DNA from: JAEUJM01 sp044221555 | GTDB taxonomy: Bacteria > Actinomycetota > Acidimicrobiia > Acidimicrobiales > DATDAH01 | Reading direction: 5' to 3' | Assembly: GCA_044221555.1 (NCBI GenBank) | Contig: JBGAOY010000006.1 | Coordinates: 186,001-250,000, forward strand | DNA: 64,000 bases | Shown: positions 32,246-40,390 of the stretch, piece after piece | Numbering within the stretch: position 1 is the stretch's first letter | Layout: each line of letters starts with the position of its first letter | Notes under the pieces: model-generated | What the model was told of the DNA's origin: nothing | Seen by the model: the letters and a program-made list of their open reading frames with translations, nothing else | The model's database searches: none | Position numbers and translations under genes: made by a program

Positions 32246-34690
32246 ATGGGAGCGGTCTGGTACCGGGCACGGGCCGACCTGCGCGGCGCCGCCGCCGGCA
32301 CCCTCCTCATCGCCCTGCTGGTCGGGCTGACCGGCAGCATCGTCCTCACCGCGGTGGCGGGCGCGCGCCGGGGCCGTGATGCCATCCCCGAGTTCCTGGC
32401 CTACACGCGGGCGGGGAACGCCGCCGTCTTCCTGGACCCGACGCTCCCGCCCGCCGAGCAGAACCGCCTGGCCCGCGCACTGGTCGCATTGCCCGAATGG
32501 GCGGCGGCGGGCGCGGCGAGCCAGCCAGTGCTCACCGTCCCCGCCCAGGCCGACCTGGCCGAGGCGACTGGATTCGTGGGCCAGGCCCTACTGGTCGGCA
32601 CCTTCCTGCACGACGTGAACCGGCCGCTGCTGATCGACGGGCGCCTGGCCGATCCCCGCCAGGTGGGCGAGCTGGTGGTGAACCAGGAGTTCGCCACTGG
32701 GGTGGGCGTGCGCGTCGGCGACTCACTGACCGCCCGCACGGTGACACCCGACCACCTCGACGCGGTGGTCAACGCCGGCTTCGAACCCGATCCCACTGGT
32801 GAGGATGTCCGCCTGACCGTCGTCGGCATCACCCGAGAGCCCGATGACCTCTCCTACGAGGCGCTGGCACAGCCCGGCACCCTCTACGCCGTCCGCCGCT
32901 ACCACGTGTACCTCACTGCCGCGTTCTGGGACCGCTATGGCGAGCACAACGCCAGCTACAACACCGGCGTCTTCGGTCGCCTCGCACCCGGGGTCACGGC
33001 CAACGACCTCGAGATGGCTGCGGTGGCGGTGGGTGGTGACAGGGTGCAGGTCGAGCGCCAGGATCCTCGACTCATCCTCGTCGCCTCCGCGCAGACCGGC
33101 ATCGACTTCGAGGCCAATGCCCTGCTCCTCTTCGCCCTGGTCGTGGGCGTGGCAGGAATCGTGCTCGTGGGCCAGCTCTTGAGCCGCCAGGTCTCGCCGG
33201 GCCAGCTCGACACCTACGAGCTGGCCGCGCTCGGCCTGCGCCGCAGCCAGCGGGCGGCGGTGCCACTCGTCCGCGGTGTGATCGTGGCCGGACTGGGTGC
33301 GCTGCTGGCGGTGGGCGGCGGTGTCGCCCTCTCCCGGTTCACCCCGATCGGGCTGGCCCGCAAGGCCGACGTCCACCCCGGCATCCGTGTCGATCCGACG
33401 GTCCTCGCCGTCGGCGGCGTAGTGATCCTCGCCGCGGTGATCGCCTGGTGCGCCGTGATCGGGTGGCGGGCGGCCCGCCTGGCACCCACCGACCGTGCTG
33501 CCCGCATGCGCGACCGACCGTCCCGCGTCGTCAGCCGGCTGGCCAAGCTCGGCACGCCGGTCAGCGTGGTCGCCGGGGTGCGGATGGCGCTCGAGCGAGG
33601 CCGGGGACGAACCGCGGTGCCCGTCGGCAGCGCCCTGGGAGCGACCACGGTCGGCGTCCTCACGGTCACCGCGGCGCTCGTGTTCGCGGCCAGCCTCCAC
33701 CACGTGGTCGTGGATCCCATGGCCCGAGGATGGAACTGGGATGTCGCCGTCGGCGCCTACTTCGACGCCGACGCCGCGCGGGCGGGCCGGGAGCCACTCG
33801 ACAACGACCCCGACGTCGCCGCCTACCTGGGCTTCTCCAGCAGCACGCCGATGCGCATCGACGACGTCGACACCTACGGAGGGGCGCTGGGACCCGGCGA
33901 CGACACGGTTGGCCCGCCGATGCTGGAAGGGCGCCTGCCCGCCGCCCCCGACGAGATCATCGTGGGGCCCGGCACACTCGACGACCTGGGCAAGGCTGTC
34001 GGCGATCACGTCCAGGTCACCCTGGGTGGAACGGTCGACGCCCGCATCGTGGGTGTGATGGTGCCGATCGCCACACTCGACGGCCAGATGACGATGACCC
34101 GCGGGGCGCTGATGACCCACGAGGGAGCCGCCGCGCTGGACCCCCAGGAGGGCGTGGTCCCGAGCCAGTACCTGGTGCGCTTCGCTCCGGGCGCCGACCG
34201 CGCATCGATCCTCGCCCGCCTGCGCGACGAGTACCCGGGCACGGTGGTCACCGCCACCGTCCCATCGGACATCGAAAACCTGCGGCGGGTGCAGCGCCTG
34301 CCGGCACTGGTGGCGGCCTTCGTGGCGCTCTTGGCGGTAGTAACCCTGGTCAACACGCTGGTCACGGGCGTCCGGCGGCGGCGCCGCGACCTCGCGCTGT
34401 TCGCCACCCTGGGGTTCCGCCGTCGCCAGCTCGCCGGCACCGTGGCGTGGCAGGCCACCACCCTTGCGCTGATCGCCCTCGTGGTCGGCATCCCCCTCGG
34501 CGTGGCTGCCGGCCGGGTGGCATGGCACCTCGTGGTCTACCCGTTCGCCTCGAGCCTCGAGCCGACCGTTCCCGTGCTCGCGCTGGTCGTGCTGGCCGGC
34601 GCTTGGCTGGTCATCGCCAACCTGGCGGCGGCGCTCCCGGCCCGCTCCGCAGCCCGCACCCACCCTGCGGAGGCCTTCCGTGCCGAGTGA
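32246..34690 (+). CDS. FtsX-like (MacB-type) permease, copy 1
   Basis: The 814-residue protein has an N-terminal membrane segment after WYRARADLRG, a large extracytoplasmic region, three membrane segments near residues 280-410, a second extracytoplasmic region and three C-terminal segments (LVAAFVALLAVVTLVNTLVTGVRRRRRDLALFATLGFRRRQLAGTVAWQ...). The LFATLGFRRRQL cytosolic loop is characteristic of FtsX-type domains, which are duplicated here. Such permeases need an ATPase of the LolD/MacB type; none is nearby. It is divergent from the barnase gene and followed by a paralogue. Confidence 0.87.
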   Translation: MGAVWYRARADLRGAAAGTLLIALLVGLTGSIVLTAVAGARRGRDAIPEFLAYTRAGNAAVFLDPTLPPAEQNRLARALVALPEWAAAGAASQPVLTVPAQADLAEATGFVGQALLVGTFLHDVNRPLLIDGRLADPRQVGELVVNQEFATGVGVRVGDSLTARTVTPDHLDAVVNAGFEPDPTGEDVRLTVVGITREPDDLSYEALAQPGTLYAVRRYHVYLTAAFWDRYGEHNASYNTGVFGRLAPGVTANDLEMAAVAVGGDRVQVERQDPRLILVASAQTGIDFEANALLLFALVVGVAGIVLVGQLLSRQVSPGQLDTYELAALGLRRSQRAAVPLVRGVIVAGLGALLAVGGGVALSRFTPIGLARKADVHPGIRVDPTVLAVGGVVILAAVIAWCAVIGWRAARLAPTDRAARMRDRPSRVVSRLAKLGTPVSVVAGVRMALERGRGRTAVPVGSALGATTVGVLTVTAALVFAASLHHVVVDPMARGWNWDVAVGAYFDADAARAGREPLDNDPDVAAYLGFSSSTPMRIDDVDTYGGALGPGDDTVGPPMLEGRLPAAPDEIIVGPGTLDDLGKAVGDHVQVTLGGTVDARIVGVMVPIATLDGQMTMTRGALMTHEGAAALDPQEGVVPSQYLVRFAPGADRASILARLRDEYPGTVVTATVPSDIENLRRVQRLPALVAAFVALLAVVTLVNTLVTGVRRRRRDLALFATLGFRRRQLAGTVAWQATTLALIALVVGIPLGVAAGRVAWHLVVYPFASSLEPTVPVLALVVLAGAWLVIANLAAALPARSAARTHPAEAFRAE

Positions 34691-34758
34691 CCGGAACCCT
34701 CGTGCCAGGGACGCTGAACCAGGCCCCCGAACGGCCAGAGCGAACGGATAGGGGCGAG

Positions 34759-37200
34759 GTGAGGGCAGTCTGGTATCGGGCGCGGGGCAACCTGCGGGGT
34801 CGGCTGGCGGGCACCATCGGGTTGATCGTGGCGCTCGCCGTCACCACCGGGGTGGTGTTCACCGCGATGGCCGGCGCCCGCCGAGCGCACGAGGCCCTGC
34901 CCGACTTCGTGGCGTACGACCGGCCCTACGACGCCCTCGTCTTCGCCGACCCGTCCCCCGATGTGCAGACAGTGATCGACGACGTGGCGGCGCTCCCGCA
35001 GTGGGAGCTCGCGCAGCAGATCGGCGCCGTGGTGGTGAGCGTGCGGCGCGGTGACCGTTGGGTCTCGGTGGTGCCCGCCGCCTACCTGGACGGACGGCCG
35101 TACCTCGACCAGGAGCGCCCGATCATCGTCGAGGGCCGTCTCCCCGACCCCTCCCGGCCCGACGAGGTAGCCGTCAACGAGGACTTCGCGGCCGCGCTCG
35201 GGTTGCACAGTGGCGACAGGTTCGCGCTACGCACGGTCACGCCTGAGTCGCTGGGGCCGATCATCGGGGGCCAGCGCAACCCGCCCGACCCCCAAGGCGA
35301 GCACCTGGCCATGACGGTGGCCGGGATCATCCGCCGACCCTCGGACCTGCGGCTGACGGCGCAGCCGGTCAACGACGTGGTGGGCAGCGACTCGTGGTAC
35401 GTCGGCGTCGGCCCCGCATTCGTCGACCGGTTCGGTGACCGGTTGGCCAACTTCGGCTTCGGCGTGGCCGGCCAGGTGAGGCCCGGTCAACAGGACGAAC
35501 TGGCCGATGCCATCGCGGCGTTGGGCCGCGACGACCTCACCCTTCGAGCGACGAACGAGGATGCCCCGCTGATTGCCTCCATCGCACGCGGCATCGACGT
35601 CGAGGCGAACGCGCTGACCGTGTTCGCGCTCATCACGGCCATCGCGGGCATCGCGTTCGTCGCACAGGCCCTCGGGCGCCAGGTGTTCTTCGACCTCGAT
35701 GACGACGAGGCCCTGCGCGGCATCGGTGTGGACCGCCGACACAGGGCGGCGGTCCCGCTGGTTCGGTCGGCCGTCGTGGTGGTGATCGGTGCGGTCGGCG
35801 GGGTGACCCTCGCCATCGCCGCGTCCTCTGCTTTCCCGATCGGCCTGGCCCGCCAAGCCGTGCTCCACACCGGCGTGGAGGTCGACCCCATCGTGCTCGG
35901 CGTCGGCGCTGCATCCGTGGTGCTGCTGGCGATGGGCTGGGCCACCGTCGACGCCTGGCGCTTGACCGGCGTCGCCGTCACCCCGGCCCCGGTCGAGCGG
36001 AACGGCCGGCGCGCCGCGTCGATCAGCGGGCTCATCGCCCGCGCGAGGGCACCCGTGAGCATGACCGCCGGCGTCCAACTGGCCCTCGAACGGGGCCGGG
36101 GCCGCACCGCGGTGCCGGTCGTGGGCGCCGTGCTGGCGGCGACGGCCGGCGTGGTCGTCCTGTGCGCCGTCCTCGTGTTCGCCGCCAGCCTGGACCACCT
36201 GGTGAGCACGCCGATCGAGCAGGGCTGGAATTGGGACGCCGTGGTCGGGAACATGAACAGCCGGGAAGATGTCCACGATGCGGTCACAGCCCTCGAGGGC
36301 AACCCCGACGTGGGCACGTACCGGGGCTACGGGACGGGTCCGGTCCTGGTGGACGGTCACGAGGTGAACTCGTTGGTCCTCGGTCCCGGTGACCCCCACC
36401 TCGGCCCCCCGGTGTTGGAAGGCCGGCTCCCCGTGACCAGCGACGAGGTCGCCGTCGGCCGAGACACGCTCGCGGCCTTCGACAAGTCGATCGGCGACTC
36501 GGTGGCTGCGCAGATCCCCGGCGCGCGTGGCGACGCACGGACCTTCCGGATCGTGGGCACGGTCATCCTGCCCGCAGGCCTCGACACGCAACTCGCCTTC
36601 GGCCGCGGCGTCGTGGTGACGCTGCCAGGCGCGAGAGCCACGATCGGCGGCGGGCCCGACGCCGTCATCCCGCAGCAGTTCCTGGTGCGCTTCGCGGACG
36701 GGGTCACGGCCACCGAGGCGGCCGACTCGCTACGGCCCGCCTTCGGCGAGGACGCCGCCGACCCGCGCCAGGCCAGCGACGTCGACAACCTCCAGCGCGT
36801 CCAGCGCCTGCCCCGCCTGCTCGCCGTGCTCGTCACGCTGCTGGCCCTGGGCACGCTCGCCAACGCGCTCGTCACCTCGGTGCGCCGCCACCGCCGCGAC
36901 CTGGCCACCTACGCCGCGTTGGGCTTCCGCCGCCGGCAACTGGCGGCCACCGTGGCATGGCAGGCGACCACCCTCGCGGCCGTCGCCGTCGTGGTCGGCA
37001 TCCCCCTCGGCGTCGCCGCCGGCCGTGCCGTCTGGCAACTCGTCGGAGACTCCATCGGCATCACTGCCGCGCCCGAACTACCCACGGCGGGACTGGCCCT
37101 CATCGCGGTGGGCACGATGCTCGCCGCCAACCTCGTTGCCGCGGTACCCGCATGGTCGGCGGCCCGCACCCACCCGGCCACCGTGTTGCGGTCGGAGTAG
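34759..37200 (+). CDS. FtsX-like (MacB-type) permease, copy 2
   Basis: The 813-residue protein is a clear paralogue of the preceding gene: it shares the WYRARxxLRG start, the AGARR motif after the first membrane segment, and TYAALGFRRRQLAATVAWQATTLAAVAVVVGIPLGVAAGR near the end. GTG at 34759 was chosen by alignment with the start of copy 1; a GTG at 34687 overlaps the copy 1 stop and would add 24 residues. The two proteins may form a heterodimeric exporter or mechanotransmission complex with an ATPase encoded elsewhere. Confidence 0.87.
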   Translation: MRAVWYRARGNLRGRLAGTIGLIVALAVTTGVVFTAMAGARRAHEALPDFVAYDRPYDALVFADPSPDVQTVIDDVAALPQWELAQQIGAVVVSVRRGDRWVSVVPAAYLDGRPYLDQERPIIVEGRLPDPSRPDEVAVNEDFAAALGLHSGDRFALRTVTPESLGPIIGGQRNPPDPQGEHLAMTVAGIIRRPSDLRLTAQPVNDVVGSDSWYVGVGPAFVDRFGDRLANFGFGVAGQVRPGQQDELADAIAALGRDDLTLRATNEDAPLIASIARGIDVEANALTVFALITAIAGIAFVAQALGRQVFFDLDDDEALRGIGVDRRHRAAVPLVRSAVVVVIGAVGGVTLAIAASSAFPIGLARQAVLHTGVEVDPIVLGVGAASVVLLAMGWATVDAWRLTGVAVTPAPVERNGRRAASISGLIARARAPVSMTAGVQLALERGRGRTAVPVVGAVLAATAGVVVLCAVLVFAASLDHLVSTPIEQGWNWDAVVGNMNSREDVHDAVTALEGNPDVGTYRGYGTGPVLVDGHEVNSLVLGPGDPHLGPPVLEGRLPVTSDEVAVGRDTLAAFDKSIGDSVAAQIPGARGDARTFRIVGTVILPAGLDTQLAFGRGVVVTLPGARATIGGGPDAVIPQQFLVRFADGVTATEAADSLRPAFGEDAADPRQASDVDNLQRVQRLPRLLAVLVTLLALGTLANALVTSVRRHRRDLATYAALGFRRRQLAATVAWQATTLAAVAVVVGIPLGVAAGRAVWQLVGDSIGITAAPELPTAGLALIAVGTMLAANLVAAVPAWSAARTHPATVLRSE

Positions 37201-37269
37201 GCGGTCGACATCCGATCGACGCCTGGGGTGCGAACACCGATCACACACGCCCCCTCCGAAAGGATCATC

Positions 37270-37692
37270 ATGAGTGCCGCCACCGACATCGCCGACCGCA
37301 TCGCCGCCGCGTTCTCCGGCGACGGCGCCACCGCCTACGCCGCGTGCTTCGCCGAGGACGGGCGCCTCGTGCACCCGATGCTCGGTGAGCACCAGGGCCG
37401 CGAGGCCATCGCCGCCGCCGAGGGGGCCATGTTCTCCGCGTTCGACGAGGTCGACTTCGTCGTGCTCGACGTGGTGGACGGCGGCGACACCATGGCGATG
37501 GAGTACCAGGTGTCGGCCACCCACACCGGTGCGTTCACCGGACCGGACGGCAACATGGTCGAGCCCACCGGCGTCCGCGTCTCGATGAACGGAGCGGCGA
37601 TGATCCGGCTGTCCGACGACGGGCTCATCGCGGAGACCCACCGCTACGAGGACTTCCTCTCGTTCCTCGCCCAGCTCGGGCTGATGGGCTGA
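37270..37692 (+). CDS. SnoaL-like / NTF2-fold protein
   Basis: The 140-residue protein has the cone-shaped alpha+beta barrel pattern of SnoaL-like proteins: an N-terminal helix (ADRIAAAFSGDGATAYAACFAEDGRLVHPM), GREAIAAAEGAMFSAF, and the terminal RYEDFLSFLAQLG. Members include ketosteroid isomerases, polyketide cyclases and non-enzymatic binding proteins, so no reaction can be named. A GAAAGGA site precedes the ATG. It is a single-gene unit ended by a strong hairpin. Confidence 0.75.
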   Translation: MSAATDIADRIAAAFSGDGATAYAACFAEDGRLVHPMLGEHQGREAIAAAEGAMFSAFDEVDFVVLDVVDGGDTMAMEYQVSATHTGAFTGPDGNMVEPTGVRVSMNGAAMIRLSDDGLIAETHRYEDFLSFLAQLGLMG

Positions 37693-37720
37693 TCCCAGGG
37701 GGCGCATTCGCCCGAAAACG

Positions 37721-37750
37721 ACGAACGCCCCCCGTGAGGGGGGCGTTCGT
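37721..37750. terminator. Bidirectional terminator between the SnoaL-like gene and csp
   Basis: A perfect 13-bp stem (ACGAACGCCCCCC with its complement) closes a GTGA tetraloop. It lies between two convergent genes, 28 bases after one stop and 16 bases after the other. Confidence 0.85.
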
Positions 37751-37766
37751 GCGACAGCGGGTACTG

Positions 37767-37967
37767 CTAGATCGCGCGGACGTCCTGCGCCTGCTCGCCC
37801 TTCGGACCGGTCGTCACTTCGAACTCGACCGCTTGGCCTTCGTCGAGTGAGCGGTAGCCCGACCCCTGGATGGCCGAGAAGTGCACGAAGACATCAGGCC
37901 CGCTTTCGCGAGAGATGAAGCCATAGCCCTTTTCGGCGTTGAACCATTTCACGGTACCGGTTGGCAA
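37767..37967 (-). CDS. Cold-shock domain protein, CspA family
   Basis: The 66-residue protein is a single OB-fold cold-shock domain with both RNA-binding motifs, KGYGFISRE (RNP1-like) and VFVHFSAIQ (RNP2-like). It binds single-stranded RNA or DNA and acts as an RNA chaperone. The start is a TTG at 37967, six bases after an AAGGGG site; this is needed to give the normal MPTGTVKWFN beginning. The upstream 80 bases probably form a leader as in other csp genes. Confidence 0.93.
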   Translation of the reverse strand: MPTGTVKWFNAEKGYGFISRESGPDVFVHFSAIQGSGYRSLDEGQAVEFEVTTGPKGEQAQDVRAI

Positions 37968-38092
37968 ACCGATCCCCTTTCAGTGTTGCGGGGTCGGCCT
38001 ACTGCTTGGTGGGACGTCCCTGCTGGGTTGCTAATGCCCCCTCACCGTAGCGCGGGGGCGAGCGTCGCGCTCCGGATCGTGTTTTCTCGGCG

Positions 38093-38251
38093 TCAGGTGT
38101 TGAGCTCGAGGAGCTCGCTGCCCTCGTGCTCCTGGTCGACATCGGTCTTGAGCAGCCACCCCAGGATCATGGCCAGCACCGCGCCGCCGACGAGGGTGCC
38201 CACCGGCAACAGGACGACCAGGGTGAGGACGATGAGCGCGGGTCCGGGCAT
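38093..38251 (-). CDS. Small membrane protein (52 aa)
   Basis: This short frame has an ATG at 38251 and TGA at 38093. The first 34 residues (PALIVLTLVVLLPVGTLVGGAVLAMILGWLL) form one or two membrane segments, followed by an acidic tail of about 18 residues rich in D and E. It lies 9 bases after the RidA stop on the same strand, so it is probably co-transcribed. Small single-segment proteins of this form are common in actinobacteria; no function is recognised. Confidence 0.55.
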   Translation of the reverse strand: MPGPALIVLTLVVLLPVGTLVGGAVLAMILGWLLKTDVDQEHEGSELLELNT

Positions 38252-38260
38252 GGCCAGACT

Positions 38261-38638
38261 CTACCGAGCGCCCGTCGCGGGGGGCGAGGGCACGTGGGCC
38301 CAGGCCTCGATCTCCACCAGCGCCCCCAGGGGCAGCTCGGCCACACCCACTGCGGAGCGGGCGGGCCGGTGCTCGCCGAAGCAGTCGACGTAGGCGTCGT
38401 TCATGGGCAGGTAGTCCGACATGTGGCGGAGGAACACCGTGGTCTTCACCACGTCGGTGAGGGTGGCGCCCTCCGACGCGAGCAGGGCCTCGAGGTTCGC
38501 CATGGCCTGGCGCAACTCGCCGTCGACGCCGCCGGTGACGATCTCGCCGTCACGTAGGCCGATCTGGCCCGACGACACCAGCCAGTCGCCGGCCCGCACG
38601 ATCGGGGTGTACGGCCCCACCGGAGGAGGAGTGCTCAT
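38261..38638 (-). CDS. RidA/YjgF-family protein
   Basis: The 125-residue protein has GPYTPIVRAGDWLVSSGQIGL, TLTDVVKTTVFLRHMSDY, and the C-terminal PARSAVGVAELPLGALVEIEAWAHV, the usual Rid-family pattern. The arginine of the catalytic PxRSAV motif is present, so imine/enamine deaminase activity is plausible. The ATG at 38638 has a GGAGGAGG site. The region upstream carries direct repeats. Confidence 0.87.
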   Translation of the reverse strand: MSTPPPVGPYTPIVRAGDWLVSSGQIGLRDGEIVTGGVDGELRQAMANLEALLASEGATLTDVVKTTVFLRHMSDYLPMNDAYVDCFGEHRPARSAVGVAELPLGALVEIEAWAHVPSPPATGAR

Positions 38639-38651
38639 GACCGGCAGGCTA

Positions 38652-38874
38652 TTCCAGTCGGCCACGTCGGCGGCAGGCCCGACACTGGCTGCTCCTTCGT
38701 CGCAGCGGCTTCGCCATCCGGTTCGCCGGCGCCGCTGCTCCGCTCCCAACACTGGCTGCTCCTTCGTCGCAGCGGCTTCGCCATCCGGTTCGCCGGCGCC
38801 GCTGCTCCGCTCCGCTCCGCAGCGTTTACTGGGCGAACAGGGGTCTTCCAGTCGGCCACGTCGGCGGCAGGCCC
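38652..38874. repeat. Nested direct repeats between ridA-like and xanthine-dehydrogenase-like genes
   Basis: A 29-bp segment beginning TTCCAGTCGGCCACGTCGG at 38652 is repeated at 38846. Between them a 65-base unit beginning ACACTGGCTGCTCCTTCG occurs twice in tandem (38682-38746 and 38749-38813, period 67). Each unit can fold through GCAGCGGC/GCCGCTGC arms. The second 29-bp copy lies within the 3' end of the downstream-strand gene and encodes its last residues, so the duplication has extended or replaced that C-terminus. Confidence 0.8.
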
Positions 38875-40376
38875 TGGTGGCGCCAGACGGCGAGGGCCAC
38901 GGCGGCGAAGACGGCGTCGGAGCCGTTGAGGGGCTCGCCGGGCGTCGGGTCGATCTCCACCTCGATCGGCGGCATGTCGGCGGCGCGCAGCACCCCGAAC
39001 GAGCGGATGGTGAGGTCGTGCACCTCGCCGTCCTCATCGACGGCGAGGCCCTCCGACGTCACCCAGCCGAGGGCCATGTGGGCGGCCCCGATGCAGTAGG
39101 AGCGCAGCACCACGGCGTCGAGGGGGTCGCCGCAGGCCACCCGCACCCGCAGGCCGGCGGCGGTCACCTCGGCCTCGGCCACCGCTCCGCTCGGCGATCG
39201 CACCTCGGTGCGGCCCGTGGCCGCCCCCACCAGCACGGCCGCCTCGGCCCAACCGGCCGCCCGCAGCGTCGGCGACGTGGGCGGGCCGACCACGTCGACC
39301 GCCTCGACGAGCAGGTCGGGCGCCACCGCCGCCACCGCCACCTCGATGCCGGGGGCGCGGGCCACCCGCAGAACACCCCGGCCGGCGGCGTCGACGCCTC
39401 CGCCCACCGGCGGTCGCTTGGGGCCGAGGCGCACCGTGTCCTCGCGCGACAGCAGCACCCGCACGGGTCGGCCGTGCTCGTCCGCGAGGCGGCGGGCCAC
39501 CACCGCCACCTCCGAGCCCAGCTTCCCGCCGAAGGCACCGCCGTTGGCCAGTGGCGTGGCCGGCTCGCCGCCGGGAGCGCACCACGACGCGTCGGGCTCC
39601 AGGTAGGCGGGCTCGACCCAGGTGGTCTGCAGTGTCACCGCCCAGTCACCGGGCGGGGTTGCGACGGGGTGACCCGGCACGACGGTGGTGCGCCGGCCCT
39701 GACGCTTGCCCGATCGCTCCCTGGCCTCGGCGAGGGACTCGCCCACCACCCACTCGCCGTCGCCGCCCAGCACCGCCACCAGGGCGTCGGTGGGCGCGCC
39801 GTCGTCGGCGAAGCCGGCGCGGCCCAGGGCCACGTCGGGCCCGACGCGCTGCGGCGCGCCACCCTCGATGGTGGCCCGGCGCCCGGCGGCGTCGAGGTCG
39901 CGGGCCACATCCGCGCCCCCGGGCTCGGCGCCGTAGGCCTCGAGGATCGTGCGCCATCCGGTGCACCGGCAGAGATGGGCGGCCAGGGCCCGCTCGACGG
40001 CCGCGTCGTCGTCGGGGGCCACGCCCTTGGCCTGCAGGGCCGAGAGCCGCACGATGATGCCCGGGGTGCAGAAGCCGCACTGGCTGGCGCCCGTGGCGCA
40101 GAAACGGTCCGCCCAGTCGGCCCGCTCGACCGGGTCGAGGCCGTCCAGGGTGGTGACGGCTCGCCCGGCGACGCGCCGGGCCGGCGTGACGCACGACACC
40201 CGGGGTGACCCGTCGACGAGCACGGTGCAGCACCCGCACTGGCCCTGGGGGCTGCAGCCGTCCTTGGCCGAGCGCAGGCCCAGGCGGTCGCGCAGCACCT
40301 CGAGCAGCGATGCCCCGTCATCGGCGACGCTCACGTCGCGGCCGTCGACGCTGAACGAGAGGGTCACCGGCCCCAC
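38826..40376 (-). CDS. Compact fused 2Fe-2S / molybdopterin xanthine-dehydrogenase-like protein
   Basis: Residues 1-155 form a complete two-cluster [2Fe-2S] subunit (CoxS/XdhB-small type): C41 to C49 (CSPQGQCGC) for the plant-type cluster, and CGFCTPG plus CRCTGWRTILEAY for the second. Residues about 200-516 resemble parts of a molybdopterin large subunit (LEPDASWCAPGG, LANGGAFGGKLGSEVAVVARRLA, RVLLSREDTVRLGPKRPP) but total only about 360 residues against about 750-800 normally. The FAD subunit is absent. The start is taken at GTG 40376; GTG 40367 is possible. The reaction is unknown. Confidence 0.75.
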   Translation of the reverse strand: MGPVTLSFSVDGRDVSVADDGASLLEVLRDRLGLRSAKDGCSPQGQCGCCTVLVDGSPRVSCVTPARRVAGRAVTTLDGLDPVERADWADRFCATGASQCGFCTPGIIVRLSALQAKGVAPDDDAAVERALAAHLCRCTGWRTILEAYGAEPGGADVARDLDAAGRRATIEGGAPQRVGPDVALGRAGFADDGAPTDALVAVLGGDGEWVVGESLAEARERSGKRQGRRTTVVPGHPVATPPGDWAVTLQTTWVEPAYLEPDASWCAPGGEPATPLANGGAFGGKLGSEVAVVARRLADEHGRPVRVLLSREDTVRLGPKRPPVGGGVDAAGRGVLRVARAPGIEVAVAAVAPDLLVEAVDVVGPPTSPTLRAAGWAEAAVLVGAATGRTEVRSPSGAVAEAEVTAAGLRVRVACGDPLDAVVLRSYCIGAAHMALGWVTSEGLAVDEDGEVHDLTIRSFGVLRAADMPPIEVEIDPTPGEPLNGSDAVFAAVALAVWRHQGLPPTWPTGRPLFAQ

Positions 40377-40390
40377 AGTAGATTCGGGGC

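Noticed and set aside
34687..34758. GTG at 34687 as the start of the second FtsX-type permease.
   Set aside because: It is possible by stop-start overlap, but alignment with copy 1 places the start at 34759; the extra 24 residues have no counterpart.
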